64,000 nucleotides of DNA from positions 2,203,619-2,267,618 of the forward strand of contig NZ_AP018689.1 of assembly GCF_002157735.2 (NCBI RefSeq). The letters are read 5' to 3'. Source of the stretch: Vibrio aphrogenes (GTDB lineage: Bacteria; Pseudomonadota; Gammaproteobacteria; Enterobacterales; Vibrionaceae). Of this stretch, positions 39,929 through 50,921 are shown piece by piece. Both the position numbers and the translations under genes were made by a program. The notes beneath the pieces are model-generated. The model was not told where the DNA came from. It made no database searches and saw only the letters and a list, made by a program, of their open reading frames with translations. Within the stretch, counting starts at the first letter, position 1. Each line of letters begins with the position of its first letter.

Positions 39929-40930
39929 ATGAATATTTTAATTACTGGTGGTGCAGGGTTTATTGGTTCTGCTGTTATTAGATACATTATTAACAACACT
40001 GATGACAACGTGATTAATGTTGATAAATTAACTTATGCTGGAAACCTTGAAAATTTATCAGAAATTGAAAATAATGAGCGATATCAATTTGAAAAAGTTG
40101 ATATTTGCAACCGCCTAGAACTCGAGAAATTATTCAATAAATATAAACCAGATGCTGTTATGAATCTGGCTGCTGAGTCTCACGTTGATAAATCAATTAA
40201 TAATCCTAATGATTTTATTTATACTAATATTATCGGCACCTATCAACTTCTTGAGACCTCACGCCTATATTGGAAAAATCTAAATAATAAAGCTAAAGCA
40301 GCATTTCGATTTCATCATATTTCAACTGACGAAGTGTATGGCGATCTAAAAGACTCTAATCACCTATTTACCGAAAGCACACCCTATATGCCGAGCTCAC
40401 CTTATTCCGCCTCTAAAGCATCAAGTGATCACTTAGTTAGAGCTTGGCAACGCACTTATGGCTTACCAACGATTATCACCAATAGCTCAAATAACTATGG
40501 CCCTTACCAATACCCAGAAAAGTTAATTCCAAAGACAATATTAAATGCACTCTCAGGAAGATCAATTGAAATTTATGGTAATGGCTTACAGGTTAGAGAC
40601 TGGTTACATGTCGAAGACCACGCTCGAGCTTTATATTTTGTAATAAGAAAAGGAAAAATAGGAGAAAGTTATAATATCGGTGGAGATAACCCGATGACTA
40701 ACATTCACGTTATCCATAAAATTTGTCAAATTCTCGAAGAACTCTCTCCCTCCAAACCTAAAGGAATACAAAAATATAAAGACTTAATTATTTATACAAA
40801 GGATAGACCTGGTCATGATGTCCGTTATGCTGTCGATTCAAAAAAAATAAAACATGATTTAAATTGGAAGCCTGATTTATCTTTTGACAAAGGAATTCTC
40901 GATACGGTTAAATGGTATTTGAAACATTGA
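39929..40930 (+). CDS. rmlB: dTDP-glucose 4,6-dehydratase, short at the C-terminus
   Basis: Converts dTDP-glucose to dTDP-4-keto-6-deoxyglucose. 333 aa from the ATG at 39929; the frame reaches 39878, but the family begins [16 protein letters not shown]. The catalytic set is intact: [15 protein letters not shown] with the active Asp-Glu, and YSASK with Tyr/Lys. [18 protein letters not shown] is present. The protein ends in TVKWYLKH, about 20-25 residues before the usual end (E. coli RmlB is 361 aa), directly at a boundary with degraded sequence. No rmlA, rmlC or rmlD is next to it. It may be functional or a recombination remnant. Confidence 0.85.
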   Translation: MNILITGGAGFIGSAVIRYIINNTDDNVINVDKLTYAGNLENLSEIENNERYQFEKVDICNRLELEKLFNKYKPDAVMNLAAESHVDKSINNPNDFIYTNIIGTYQLLETSRLYWKNLNNKAKAAFRFHHISTDEVYGDLKDSNHLFTESTPYMPSSPYSASKASSDHLVRAWQRTYGLPTIITNSSNNYGPYQYPEKLIPKTILNALSGRSIEIYGNGLQVRDWLHVEDHARALYFVIRKGKIGESYNIGGDNPMTNIHVIHKICQILEELSPSKPKGIQKYKDLIIYTKDRPGHDVRYAVDSKKIKHDLNWKPDLSFDKGILDTVKWYLKH

Positions 40931-41591
40931 AATTAAATAGCGTTATTCATAAAAAGATCCGTAATCTTACTGGTAGTAGTATTTCCATCGATTTGTGGAC
41001 TATCATAACGATTTACTACACTAAATAATCGAAAAACATCTCTGCGTAAGAATAAACAACTTCACAGAACCCCTTATAGGTAATCAATTGACGAACGTGT
41101 CATTTTTTCTTATCGTTATACCACTCGCGACGAGATCCGCAGGCAACAGCCCCTACTTGTAGACATAAGAAACCGATAACCCAAGCATATTTGTTTGGGT
41201 TTTCTCTTCCTTACAAAAAGATAAAAAGAAGCACGACTCAACAGTGATGCCCATTGGGACAACCTCCTTCGCTCCCCTCCCAGCCCTTACTCACCAAGCC
41301 TTCCCAGCGATTCACTCAATCCCCTTGAGACAGAAAAGTCGCTCAAATCAGAACAATGAGACGCACTGGGCCGAAAAAATCCGAGTATGAATGTGGCAAA
41401 AATGGCACCGCTCAATCACATAATGACAGCACGGTAACAAGAAGAATACCGTAGGAAAAGTATCTTGAAACCTTAAATGTTTGTATGGGAAATTAACTCT
41501 GCTTTTGGGTAATGTGAGACCTAAGCTTAAGCTGCAACTTAGGCTTTCTAGGCCGTCGTTTGTGGTCAAACTCAATCCCTATACCAAATTT
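40931..41591. other. Degraded non-coding stretch after rmlB
   Basis: About 660 bp without a convincing gene on either strand. A hairpin AACCCAA / TTTGGGTT followed by TTTCT at 41178-41202 looks like a stray terminator. An open frame of 75 codons on the minus strand (41348-41575) has no ribosome-binding site or family match I know. The stretch marks a recombination boundary of the locus. Confidence 0.5.
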
Positions 41592-41620
41592 AAAAAAAAA
41601 GGCAAAAATCTTCTGCCTTT
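41592..41620 (-). terminator. Terminator of the EamA fragment
   Basis: Stem AAAGGCA / TGCCTTT at 41598-41620 with a 9-base loop. The nine A at 41592-41600 give a minus-strand U-tract. It lies 25 bases after the stop of the truncated transporter gene, so it came along with it. Confidence 0.82.
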
Positions 41621-41644
41621 ATCAATGATTAACTGTGTACCTAT

Positions 41645-41947
41645 TTAGGATTTAGCGTAAATTTTAGGCTCGCGTTTAACCAGGGAAATACGTGGCAGCA
41701 GCAAACCTGCAATAACAACCATAATACCAAACAGTTGCAACCCAGTAACTTCTTGGCCAAGCATATAGGACGTTAACACGGAGAAAATCGGAACAAGATT
41801 GAAGAATAGAGCAGCATTCGCGGAACCAAGGTGACGTACGCCATTTAGCCATAGCAGATAACCTGCAACGGTTTCAAATACTCCAATGTACACCACTTCT
41901 GATATCCCCAAGGTTGTACTATTCCACAACTCAACGAATGGATGCAC
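41645..41947 (-). pseudogene. EamA/DMT-family transporter, C-terminal fragment
   Basis: About 100 codons matching only the end of a 10-helix EamA transporter (usual length about 290). It shows three membrane helices, with YIGVFETVAGYLLWLNGVRH and NAALFFNLVPIFSVLTSYML typical of the second EamA repeat, and ends LVKREPKIYAKS with its own terminator. The upstream part is missing; the sequence changes at about 41948 into an amidase gene on the other strand. A remnant, not a functional exporter. Confidence 0.85.
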
Positions 41948-42424
41948 TTCAGTCGATCAACACTTAAGAAGCATTGATGAAGTATATGCTAGTGGTCAAT
42001 ACTTAGATTCAAGTGAAGGCAGTTTTTCTCTTTATGCTTCTTTAGGTGGGGATCGTTGGAATGATGACACTTATTTAAAAAACGTATATGAGCGTCCAGA
42101 TGTAGTTCGAGGCCGATTCATGAGGGCACTGGATAACACTGATGTTAACGGAGAAAGTTTAGGTGCGTCATATGACGTTTTAATTTATCCAACTATAACT
42201 GGTTTAGCAGGAGATTATGGTAAAAGCCCAACGTCGACAGGTTCTGCGAACCGTATGAGCCCATTTACTGGCTTCCCTGCATTAACAATGCCTGTAGGAT
42301 ATTCATCAATAGAATCCGAAACTCCATTACCTGTAGGGTTAGAAATGTTAGGTCGAGAGTTTGCTGAAAACACATTACTATCTATTGCATATGCATATGA
42401 AACAGCATATCACCCATGTAGTGG

Positions 42425-43626
<1,202 letters not shown>

Positions 43627-43781
43627 TCACCTAATGATTTACGAGGTGATGGTATCACCTCTAACTAGGTGACCAAAATCACTGTACCACTACACCACGT
43701 ATTGAACCAGTATTAACAGCTGATATGACCCCTCCTGAAGTAGAGGCAGAGGCTGAAATTTAATCACATCAAATATAACTT

Positions 43782-43819
43782 TAACCCTAAATACCTATCG
43801 TGTATTTAGGGTTATTTAT
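43782..43819 (+). terminator. Terminator of the former amidase gene
   Basis: Stem TAACCCTAAATAC / GTATTTAGGGTTA (13 bp) with a loop of about 7 bases, followed by TTTAT. It lies 18 bases after the restored amidase stop. Confidence 0.85.
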
Positions 43820-44047
43820 ATCAATATTTATCACAATGAAAGGTAATCCCACCGAACTATCTGAACACGATTTATAGTTACTGACAAAGATCATTATCAG
43901 GAGTAAACAAAACAGTCTCAGTTCTGTCTCACCACTGAGACATAAGGAGTTATAGGCAACTAAAAAAATAGAAAAAAGGATCTAAATTGGAGCTTGTCTC
44001 AATATGGGTACTGAGTGTAAATAAACTCGGCTATGCCATCATTGAAC

Positions 44048-44533
44048 TTAAACAGACATCAAGCGTTGTCCAGATACCCATGCACGATTGGTGTGTAATG
44101 CGTAGTTTTCAAGTTTTTTAACAGACCCTACAGCGCAGCGAAATTTTCCTCCAAAACTTTCTGAAAGTTTAAGCCATTCCGCATTATTCATGCTTAGCCG
44201 TTCAAGGATTGTATTATGACATGGCGAAAGAAGACCACGCTTATTAGGCCGCACCACTTGACCTAAAGTTTCCATTAAAGTGAAACCATCTAACCAAGAG
44301 AACTCAATACCACCTAACTTGAAAAATACCGAAGAATGAATTTGTCGCTCATTACCTAAAAAGCCAGCCAAGCCCTTAACTGGTAAAGAGGACAAATCAC
44401 CTTTCCTTTCATCCCCTTTACAAGCCACAGAATGAATACGCTCATAAATAGAAGTAAACTCAGACTCTTCAAGTCATTGCACCATGCCAGCCCGAACTGG
44501 GTTTGAATCTATATACGCCATGCAGCTTAGCAG
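44048..44533 (-). pseudogene. Y1 (IS200-like/RAYT-type) transposase remnant
   Basis: Minus-strand reading from about 44533 gives LLSCMAYIDSNPVRAGMVQ, then an in-frame TGA (44476-44474), then LEESEFTSIYERIHSVACKG. The stretch goes on to a C-terminal region reading VRPNKRGLLSP, ILERLSMNNAEWL and FGGKFRCAVGSVKKLENYA. This is the second half of the large single-domain Y1 transposases common in Vibrio; the catalytic HUH and Tyr part is missing. An open part of 126 codons remains (44428-44048). Dead by truncation and a stop. Confidence 0.8.
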
Positions 44534-44539
44534 CGTTTT

Positions 44540-45355
44540 TCATCTAGCACGTTTATATGCTAACTTCATCAAAGAATTAGGAAGTAAGTGGAATACAAAA
44601 CGAGAAAAAATCAAAAGTATCGATTTAAATGATAATTCGTTTAATTTAAACATATAATAATACCTTAACTTTACTTCACTAATTGCCTTTCCTAAACCTT
44701 TCCGCCGATGAACTGTATTTTCATTCAGGCGATAATCTAATAAAATTTCGTTAATATTAGAGAATTTATATCCCAGATGTAGTAACTCAAACCAAAGTGC
44801 CATATCTTCAGTAAAAGAAGTATTGGTTGAATATCGAATTCCCGAATAAAAAATTTGTGAACGAAACATTACTGACGGATGAATAAAGGGACAACGTGTA
44901 ATACTAAAACTTCTCAGTTCATCATGTGTCTTAGGCAAATGTTTTTCAGTCAATGCGAATGAAGCACCAAACTCTCTACAAGATGTTCCACAAACATGAA
45001 TTTCATTATTAGCATTTAGGAAGTCAACTTGACGCTCAATCCTTTCTAAGCGAGAAATATCATCTGCATCCATACGTGCAATGTAATCATAGTCATTAAG
45101 GTTAACAATTAAGTCTATTAAATTATTAAGTGCATTCGCAAGACCATTGTTAATAGGATCTTCTATAACATTTATATTTTCATTTAACGATAGTGAATCA
45201 AGATAACACTGAATATCACTTGGCACTGCACCATCACGGTATAGAAAGATATCTATATTTTCATATGTCTGTAACAACATACTATTCACCGCAGACTCAA
45301 GTTCAACCTTACGATCTGAGTGATATACACTCATTATAATTGCTACCTTTTTCAT
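44540..45355 (-). CDS. Family 2 glycosyltransferase
   Basis: 271 aa, GT-A fold. Begins MKKVAIIMSVYHSDRKVELE; SAVNSMLLQTYENIDIFLYR is the usual nucleotide-binding start. The DXD-type motif is in YIARMDADDISRLERI, and the ED of TSFTEDMALWFELLHLGYKF is the acceptor-side motif. No membrane helix, apart from a hydrophobic C-terminal patch that may touch the membrane. Last gene of the minus-strand polysaccharide operon; the Y1 remnant begins 6 bases after its stop. Donor sugar unknown. Confidence 0.9.
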   Translation of the reverse strand: MKKVAIIMSVYHSDRKVELESAVNSMLLQTYENIDIFLYRDGAVPSDIQCYLDSLSLNENINVIEDPINNGLANALNNLIDLIVNLNDYDYIARMDADDISRLERIERQVDFLNANNEIHVCGTSCREFGASFALTEKHLPKTHDELRSFSITRCPFIHPSVMFRSQIFYSGIRYSTNTSFTEDMALWFELLHLGYKFSNINEILLDYRLNENTVHRRKGLGKAISEVKLRYYYMFKLNELSFKSILLIFSRFVFHLLPNSLMKLAYKRAR

Positions 45356-45559
45356 CTATTCCCCTAATCTATATATGGTAAATTATTATCATCTTAACTA
45401 ATTAATTAGAAACCTATGATTTAATTTAAACCCTAGAACTTGCATGCAATTTAAATTATAATTTTTATATTATTTAAAATTAAATTTCAATAATTTCTTA
45501 ATCTTAATAACAACTAGAAATTCATTAAAACCATCAAATATAACCAAGTAAAAAACTAT
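45356..45559. other. AT-rich gap within the polysaccharide operon
   Basis: 204 bp, very AT-rich, no gene or terminator seen. It is the only sizeable gap between 44.5 and 49.4 kb and could hold a promoter or mark a join between gene cassettes. Confidence 0.4.
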
Positions 45560-46138
45560 TTAATTAATTCTACTTTTTATTACTTTTGCAGGAATACCAG
45601 CAATAACCATATATTCTGGAAAAGTTTTAGTAACAACACTACCAGCTCCAACTGCAGTATGTGAAGATATATCAGCCATGATAACACTTCTAACACCGAT
45701 CCATAGATTGTTACCTAAAATAACTCTTTTTTGTATAGATTTAGAGTTATAAAACGTATTGATAGTATCATCAACATCATGATGTTTATTACCGCTCATT
45801 ATGGAGACGTTTGCAGCGATTATTACATCATCACCTATATTACATAGACTGATAATACAATCTTCTTCTATAGTACAATTGTTACCTATAGAGATATTAG
45901 GATAAACTATATAAGATCCATAAAAAACCCTTAAATTATTACCTACATAATCTAAAGTAAACTCATAAAATAATTGCCTTAGTGTGTTCCCTATAAAACC
46001 AGGTATTTTTGAGATAAAAATAGTTATCGTTTTATATTGAGCTAATTTTAGCTTATATAAGATAAAAAATACCAATACTATTGGAGAAACCAATAATTTA
46101 ACAAATTTACGTATAATTTCTTTCATTACAACCGCCAA
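45560..46138 (-). CDS. Hexapeptide-repeat acyltransferase
   Basis: 192 aa. A hydrophobic N-terminal stretch at about 12-27 precedes a left-handed beta-helix made of repeats such as IGNNCTIEEDCIISLCNIGD and IAANVSIMSGNKHHDVDDTI, ending in the usual VGAGSVVTKTFPEYMVIAGI PAK motif (given in part). The NKHHDVDD segment supplies the catalytic His. Predicted to O-acetylate a sugar of the repeat unit (WcaF/NodL-type). It overlaps wzx by 13 bases. Confidence 0.88.
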   Translation of the reverse strand: MAVVMKEIIRKFVKLLVSPIVLVFFILYKLKLAQYKTITIFISKIPGFIGNTLRQLFYEFTLDYVGNNLRVFYGSYIVYPNISIGNNCTIEEDCIISLCNIGDDVIIAANVSIMSGNKHHDVDDTINTFYNSKSIQKRVILGNNLWIGVRSVIMADISSHTAVGAGSVVTKTFPEYMVIAGIPAKVIKSRIN

Positions 46139-47337
46139 AAATTGAAAATTGAATAAATCTGTTCATAAAAGTCATCTTTTGTTCTTTTGAAAAATAAATT
46201 TAAAATGACCGATGATAATAATTGAGATAACACTGTCGCCAATATTGCACCATAAATGCCTAATATAGGTATAAAAATTATATTAAGTATTATATTACAA
46301 ATCAGCCCTGCAAATACTCTATACATTCTATAATTTTCTAACTCTAAAGCTATAAGTTTCTGTGTATGAAGAAGACCAACCCCTGAAAAAAACAAACCCA
46401 CAATACCAAATAAAACCAGATTCGGAACAAGATGATACTGCTCACCCCATATATAGTTGAATAAAATAGGAAAGACAGTAGCGACAACTAATAAAATAAA
46501 AAAAACCCCAATTATAGAGTAAGAATAATATTTACGCATCAAAGCGGATAATTTTAATTTATCATCTTTTAAAGAATAAATATTCTTGAAGGATTTATTA
46601 ATTAATATTCCATGAATGATTCCAGCCGAGATAACAAACTGTGATGATAATGAATAAACTGCGTTAGATTCGAAACCTAAAAAGTGTGTTATTAATATTT
46701 GATCAATTTTATAGTAACCTATTATTGCCAATGATGATAAAAATAAAGGAACCGATGGTTTTAATAGACTAATTAGTAGGTTTTTAGAAAAATTAAAGTT
46801 ATAAAAGTCTACATCAAATTTTTTCAAAAAAATAATTGATATTAAAAACCATTCTAAAGACTGAATATAAACAAAAACTTCAAAGCCGAAATTAAACAAA
46901 GAAAAAAGTTTTAATAATGATATCAAAATATTATAAACTAATGATATTAAAGATACCTCCCTTAATTTATTTGATATCAAAGATAGATTTAAGAAAAAAC
47001 TAGAAAATCCACTAAAAATAAAAAATGGAAAAAAAATCAACCAACTTCTATTATCAACAATAGAAATATAAAAAACACAGAAAATTGTTAAAATAGCAGA
47101 TAAAGTTGTTTTTATTATTATGGCTAATGTTAAATAATTATTACTTATTTCTGGTGAAAGATAAAATCTCTTTATAGAGTCGTCTAAACCAAATGAGGCA
47201 ACACATGATAATATAGAAAATATACTAAGATAATATGTATATTCTCCATAAATTGAAACAGGTAAGGTTTTAGATAAAATTATTGTAAAAATAAGACCAG
47301 AAGCAAGCCTAAATATTCTTTCAATTATTACAGTCAT
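46126..47337 (-). CDS. wzx: Polysaccharide repeat-unit flippase Wzx
   Basis: 403 aa with 11-12 membrane helices, MOP-superfamily pattern: RIFRLASGLIFTIILSKTLP, then SIYGEYTYYLSIFSILSCVA near the N-terminus and NIIFIPILGIYGAILATVLS near the C-terminus. It should move undecaprenyl-linked repeat units across the inner membrane. Very AT-rich. It overlaps the upstream glycosyltransferase by 17 bases and the downstream acyltransferase by 13. Confidence 0.9.
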   Translation of the reverse strand: MTVIIERIFRLASGLIFTIILSKTLPVSIYGEYTYYLSIFSILSCVASFGLDDSIKRFYLSPEISNNYLTLAIIIKTTLSAILTIFCVFYISIVDNRSWLIFFPFFIFSGFSSFFLNLSLISNKLREVSLISLVYNILISLLKLFSLFNFGFEVFVYIQSLEWFLISIIFLKKFDVDFYNFNFSKNLLISLLKPSVPLFLSSLAIIGYYKIDQILITHFLGFESNAVYSLSSQFVISAGIIHGILINKSFKNIYSLKDDKLKLSALMRKYYSYSIIGVFFILLVVATVFPILFNYIWGEQYHLVPNLVLFGIVGLFFSGVGLLHTQKLIALELENYRMYRVFAGLICNIILNIIFIPILGIYGAILATVLSQLLSSVILNLFFKRTKDDFYEQIYSIFNFWRL

Positions 47338-48199
47338 AAAAAACCTTTCGTAAAACTCTTATAAAGATCTTACTAATGATGTAGAAAGATTTAACTAGAC
47401 CAAAAACTTCAAAAACATCATAAAAATATTTTATCCGATTTCCATCGTTTCTAGCCATCCAAAACAATATTTTTGAAGCATAATTAATTGAAGCTTCAGA
47501 TGTCATAAACTCCTTATATACTCTTAGCCAGTTGACACACAATGAGTATTTAGCACCTCTTGATATCACTGAGTTCCCATCATTAACCCAATATACCAAA
47601 GGCTCGTTAACTTTAGAAAAAAGATAACCATTTTTATATAATCTAAGAACAAGATCATAATCTTGGTGACGTCTTAATACAGGGTTAAATAAAGTATCTT
47701 TCACACATTGAGATTTTATTAGCAAAGATGATGTTTGTATAATTCCATCTTTAACAAAGATATAATTTGATACATCTTCGTTATCATTATAATCTACATT
47801 TTTTTCTTCTAAAAGTTTTAGATTATTATCAACCACTTTTAAATCACAAAACACAATATCCGAATTGTTTTTTTCTATATGTGAAATTTGTTTTTCTAAT
47901 TTATCTTCTATCCAAAAATCATCTGAGTCTAGAAATGCAATGTATTTCCCTTTTGATTCTATAATCCCCTTGTTCCGAGCAACAGCACCACCTTGGTTTT
48001 CTTCAAAACAAAATAATTTAATTCTAGAGTCGTTAGCTATATTAACACTTTTTCTAAGGTCTTCGACATCAGTCGATGCATCATCGACTAGAATCAACTC
48101 CCAGTTTACTAATGTTTGATTTAATACAGTACTATAGATCTTTTCAAAATTTTTTGCCCTTTGATAGAAAGGAACAATAATAGATACATCAATTTTCAT
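47321..48199 (-). CDS. Family 2 glycosyltransferase
   Basis: 292 aa. DVSIIVPFYQRAKNFEKIYS and VLNQTLVNWELILVDDASTD form the GT-A nucleotide-binding part; ENQGGAVARNKGIIESKGKY and the DXD motif in IAFLDSDDFWIEDKLEKQI follow. RRHQDYDLVLRLYKNGYLFS is the typical acceptor-side ED-like motif (QD here). A C-terminal hydrophobic, basic tail could attach to the membrane. Sugar unknown. Overlaps wzy (11 bases) and wzx (17 bases). Confidence 0.92.
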   Translation of the reverse strand: MKIDVSIIVPFYQRAKNFEKIYSTVLNQTLVNWELILVDDASTDVEDLRKSVNIANDSRIKLFCFEENQGGAVARNKGIIESKGKYIAFLDSDDFWIEDKLEKQISHIEKNNSDIVFCDLKVVDNNLKLLEEKNVDYNDNEDVSNYIFVKDGIIQTSSLLIKSQCVKDTLFNPVLRRHQDYDLVLRLYKNGYLFSKVNEPLVYWVNDGNSVISRGAKYSLCVNWLRVYKEFMTSEASINYASKILFWMARNDGNRIKYFYDVFEVFGLVKSFYIISKIFIRVLRKVFYDCNN

Positions 48200-49409
48200 A
48201 CTTTTTCAGATTTATATTAGTGGACGACAAACCAAGTCCGATTAAAAGGTAAGAAGTAAAATATGATCTAACAAACAACATTTCCATGAAGCAAAAAATA
48301 AGAATCAAAAATGTTGTTTTATTTCTAGTGCTAATTTGTATATTTTTTTTCATTAAGATAAACACAAAGCTGTAAAACCATAACAATGAAAACAATATAA
48401 AAGGTATCAGACCAAATTGTCTCCAATAGCTTAAAATAGAGTGAATATATCCACCCCATCTAGTTCCTTGATCGTCACCATAATGTTTCAGTTGACCTGA
48501 AAAATCCCCCCAAAAAAAGTTGTTCATTATATCCTCTAGACCTTGAGATAATAATATATTTCTTGCATTCGCCGAATAATCATCGTCATAACTAAAAAGT
48601 ATCGATAACATCCTTGAATCTTTCAAATTAAAGTCTGAATAAATATCAGAAAAAACACCGACACATAACAGAAAAAAAGATGATAGTATAAATATTAATA
48701 AAACCTTTCTAATATTAATCATATTCCTAAAGTCATAAATGATATAAATAGTTATAGTTAATAAAAAAGCATAAAGAGCCCCCCTGCTTCCTACTAGATA
48801 TAACATTAACCCTGATAATATAATCAAAAGATATTGTAATTTCTCCGATCTAATATATGCCAAAAAAATCAATGACAATATTGATAAAAAGTCACCAATT
48901 TGTAAATAACTACCTGTATATATTGAATCTTCTGATATTGACAATAAGACAAATTTGTTAACATCAAATGAAATTAACATTGCTAGAATTAAGAAAAAAT
49001 AAAATAAGATATACACTCTAACACTTATAACTTTATCATCAATATATAAAGATTTTCCAAGCACATAATAAAATAAGAAATTTATTAAAAACCCTTTATG
49101 CTGATCCAGAGCAGATACAAATTCCTTACCAGCAATCCCATAAGTATCTTTATTTAAAAATATTACAAAAGATATATATAACCAAATTATCAGAACAATG
49201 ACATCAATTATAATTTCTTTTTTATTAAATTTTAAAGTTGAAACGTAGAGTAGGAAAAAGACAGAAACACATAAAACCTTTATTATAGACAAATATAATT
49301 GTAAGTAACCTGGTGTATCAAACCAATATGTATTTGAACAATATAATAAAATATCAAATAGCATAACGTATAACATTAAATGTTTTATAAAATCAAATCT
49401 TCTTATCAC
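48189..49409 (-). CDS. wzy: Polysaccharide polymerase Wzy
   Basis: 406 aa, about 12 membrane helices with a large periplasmic loop around residues 270-330 (DSRMLSILFSYDDDYSANAR, then HYGDDQGTRWGGYIHSILSY). The pattern R-N near NARNILLSQGLEDI and the H in GGYIHSILSYWRQFG are usual for O-antigen polymerases. Joins repeat units in the periplasm, with Wzz as length control. These proteins share little sequence, so the call rests on topology and place next to wzx. Confidence 0.85.
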   Translation of the reverse strand: MIRRFDFIKHLMLYVMLFDILLYCSNTYWFDTPGYLQLYLSIIKVLCVSVFFLLYVSTLKFNKKEIIIDVIVLIIWLYISFVIFLNKDTYGIAGKEFVSALDQHKGFLINFLFYYVLGKSLYIDDKVISVRVYILFYFFLILAMLISFDVNKFVLLSISEDSIYTGSYLQIGDFLSILSLIFLAYIRSEKLQYLLIILSGLMLYLVGSRGALYAFLLTITIYIIYDFRNMINIRKVLLIFILSSFFLLCVGVFSDIYSDFNLKDSRMLSILFSYDDDYSANARNILLSQGLEDIMNNFFWGDFSGQLKHYGDDQGTRWGGYIHSILSYWRQFGLIPFILFSLLWFYSFVFILMKKNIQISTRNKTTFLILIFCFMEMLFVRSYFTSYLLIGLGLSSTNINLKKYEN

Positions 49410-49546
49410 TCCCCCTCCTAGAAATCCTGATGAAATAAAATTGTTAATATAAATTTCATATTAAGCATTAACATCGATTAACTTTATAGATGTAAAAATA
49501 AAAAACTTTTAAATACAAACCTTTAAATTATATATTTCACTTTTAT

Positions 49547-50323
49547 TTAAGAATTAACAAAGGTGTATGATAGATATCGAAATAAAAAATAATAAAATGC
49601 TATTAACACATAGCTTATATCGATAAATTTAAATTGTAAATGTAAAAACAAAAAAACAATAAAAACAATAAAATAGTATATATACCTGCCATTCTTTTTA
49701 TTTGACAAAATGAATTTTTGAAAATTAGATATATTGAACCTTTGTTCAGAACACCTTTCTATAAGGTTAATTATTGGAAAAAGAAAACATGAAAATAATA
49801 TAGAATATATATCGTTAGTAAAAATATAAAATGGAAGTGAATACCTTAAAATAACAAGAAAAAAATGTAATATTAAATTAAACCTACTTCTTGTTAAATT
49901 ATATACAAAAAAAACTGGCAATATAAACCATATGTAGTTTATGTTTAAGTCATTATATAAATAAACGTAGAAAACATTAAGAAGAATAGCAATGATTAAT
50001 CTTGAAAAATATATAACCACCTTGTTACCTTCATAAAAAGAAAAGCTTTCCTCTCTTAGTCTTATAGTAGGCTTCTTCTCTTTTTTTATGGTTTCTGTAT
50101 CATTATAGATATAACCAATCTCATATAATGTATATATAAATGCCGAAATCAGAATGGATTTAAATGACAATTGATGATTATAAATAAAATCAAAAATAAA
50201 AATAGGGAATATATATATTAAAACCCATGATATTACCTTAATATCACTTTTGGCTCTGGTTTTTATAAAATAGAAAAATGGTACAAAAAAGAAATTAAAA
50301 TTCATATACATTTTTCGCTCCAT
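49547..50323 (-). CDS. UbiA-like polytopic membrane protein, possible prenyl-phosphate sugar transferase
   Basis: 258 aa with about 8 membrane helices. An N-terminal cytosolic loop reads YEIGYIYNDTETIKKEKKPT at about 66-85, which resembles the first Asp-rich motif of UbiA enzymes (N-D-x-x-D...K-P), with Glu for the second Asp. The second motif (near NLIERCSEQRFN) is weak. Its start overlaps the HAD gene by 29 bases. In other bacteria HAD-IB and UbiA domains occur next to each other or fused, and a UbiA member (DPPR synthase) transfers phosphoribose to prenyl phosphate before dephosphorylation. I infer such a role here; it is not shown. Confidence 0.45.
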   Translation of the reverse strand: MERKMYMNFNFFFVPFFYFIKTRAKSDIKVISWVLIYIFPIFIFDFIYNHQLSFKSILISAFIYTLYEIGYIYNDTETIKKEKKPTIRLREESFSFYEGNKVVIYFSRLIIAILLNVFYVYLYNDLNINYIWFILPVFFVYNLTRSRFNLILHFFLVILRYSLPFYIFTNDIYSILFSCFLFPIINLIERCSEQRFNISNFQKFILSNKKNGRYIYYFIVFIVFLFLHLQFKFIDISYVLIAFYYFLFRYLSYTFVNS

Positions 50324-50921
50324 TTTTATACCAGAAAATAGTACTTTCTCTCGAATAAGAAACTGAATAAAAATTAGTACACAGATGACATAAAGATATA
50401 TCCGTCTTGTTATCAGTAATTATCTCTAATACATCATAATCATTAATCTCATTCATGACGATTTCTCTCTTAGACAATAAGATATCTTTCATTAGCTTGC
50501 CTGAGCATATATCATTTTTATACTCTAACTGGCTAGAAATATAAGGTATCCCTAGTTCAATAGAAATAGCCTCTGCGATAGGATCAATTGTAGCGGATAC
50601 TAACTTTAATTCATAACCATGAGACAATTTCGATTCTATAAAGTCAAATATAGCTATGTTTTTATTTAGATTTTCTCTGACAAAAACTTTAGCTTTTTTA
50701 TATAGCTCATCTTTTGGAACCCCTTTTAATGACTTTAAAGAAAAATATTTTATTAAATCAAAACCAAATAAAACCATAGAAATCTTGTTTATTACCTTAA
50801 TGAAAATTAACTTTCTTACGTTTGTTAACCTGTTTTTATAAAAGTAATCTAAGAAAGAAAAAGTAGTATTTTCCTTGTACAAGGTGCCACATATGTCTAT
50901 TAATAAATATTTTCTTTTCAT
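50295..50921 (-). CDS. HAD-IB-type phosphatase with Cys in place of the second Asp
   Basis: 208 aa. The motif I region reads YLLIDICGTLYKENT: the nucleophile Asp9 is present, but the position of the second Asp (D-x-D) is Cys11. A helical cap lies at about 25-85. Motif II is LVSATIDPIAEAISIELG at about 108-125, and motif IV is EIITDNKTDISLC. Family members dephosphorylate small phosphates such as serine-P or prenyl-linked sugar phosphates. The Cys change removes the usual general acid, so activity is in question. It overlaps the upstream GT4 gene (ATGA) and the downstream UbiA-like gene. Confidence 0.75.
   Translation of the reverse strand: MKRKYLLIDICGTLYKENTTFSFLDYFYKNRLTNVRKLIFIKVINKISMVLFGFDLIKYFSLKSLKGVPKDELYKKAKVFVRENLNKNIAIFDFIESKLSHGYELKLVSATIDPIAEAISIELGIPYISSQLEYKNDICSGKLMKDILLSKREIVMNEINDYDVLEIITDNKTDISLCHLCTNFYSVSYSRESTIFWYKNGAKNVYEF

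Noticed and set aside
41348..41575. 75-codon minus-strand gene after rmlB
   Set aside because: No ribosome-binding site, odd Cys/His-rich composition and no recognisable family; probably a by-product of degraded DNA.
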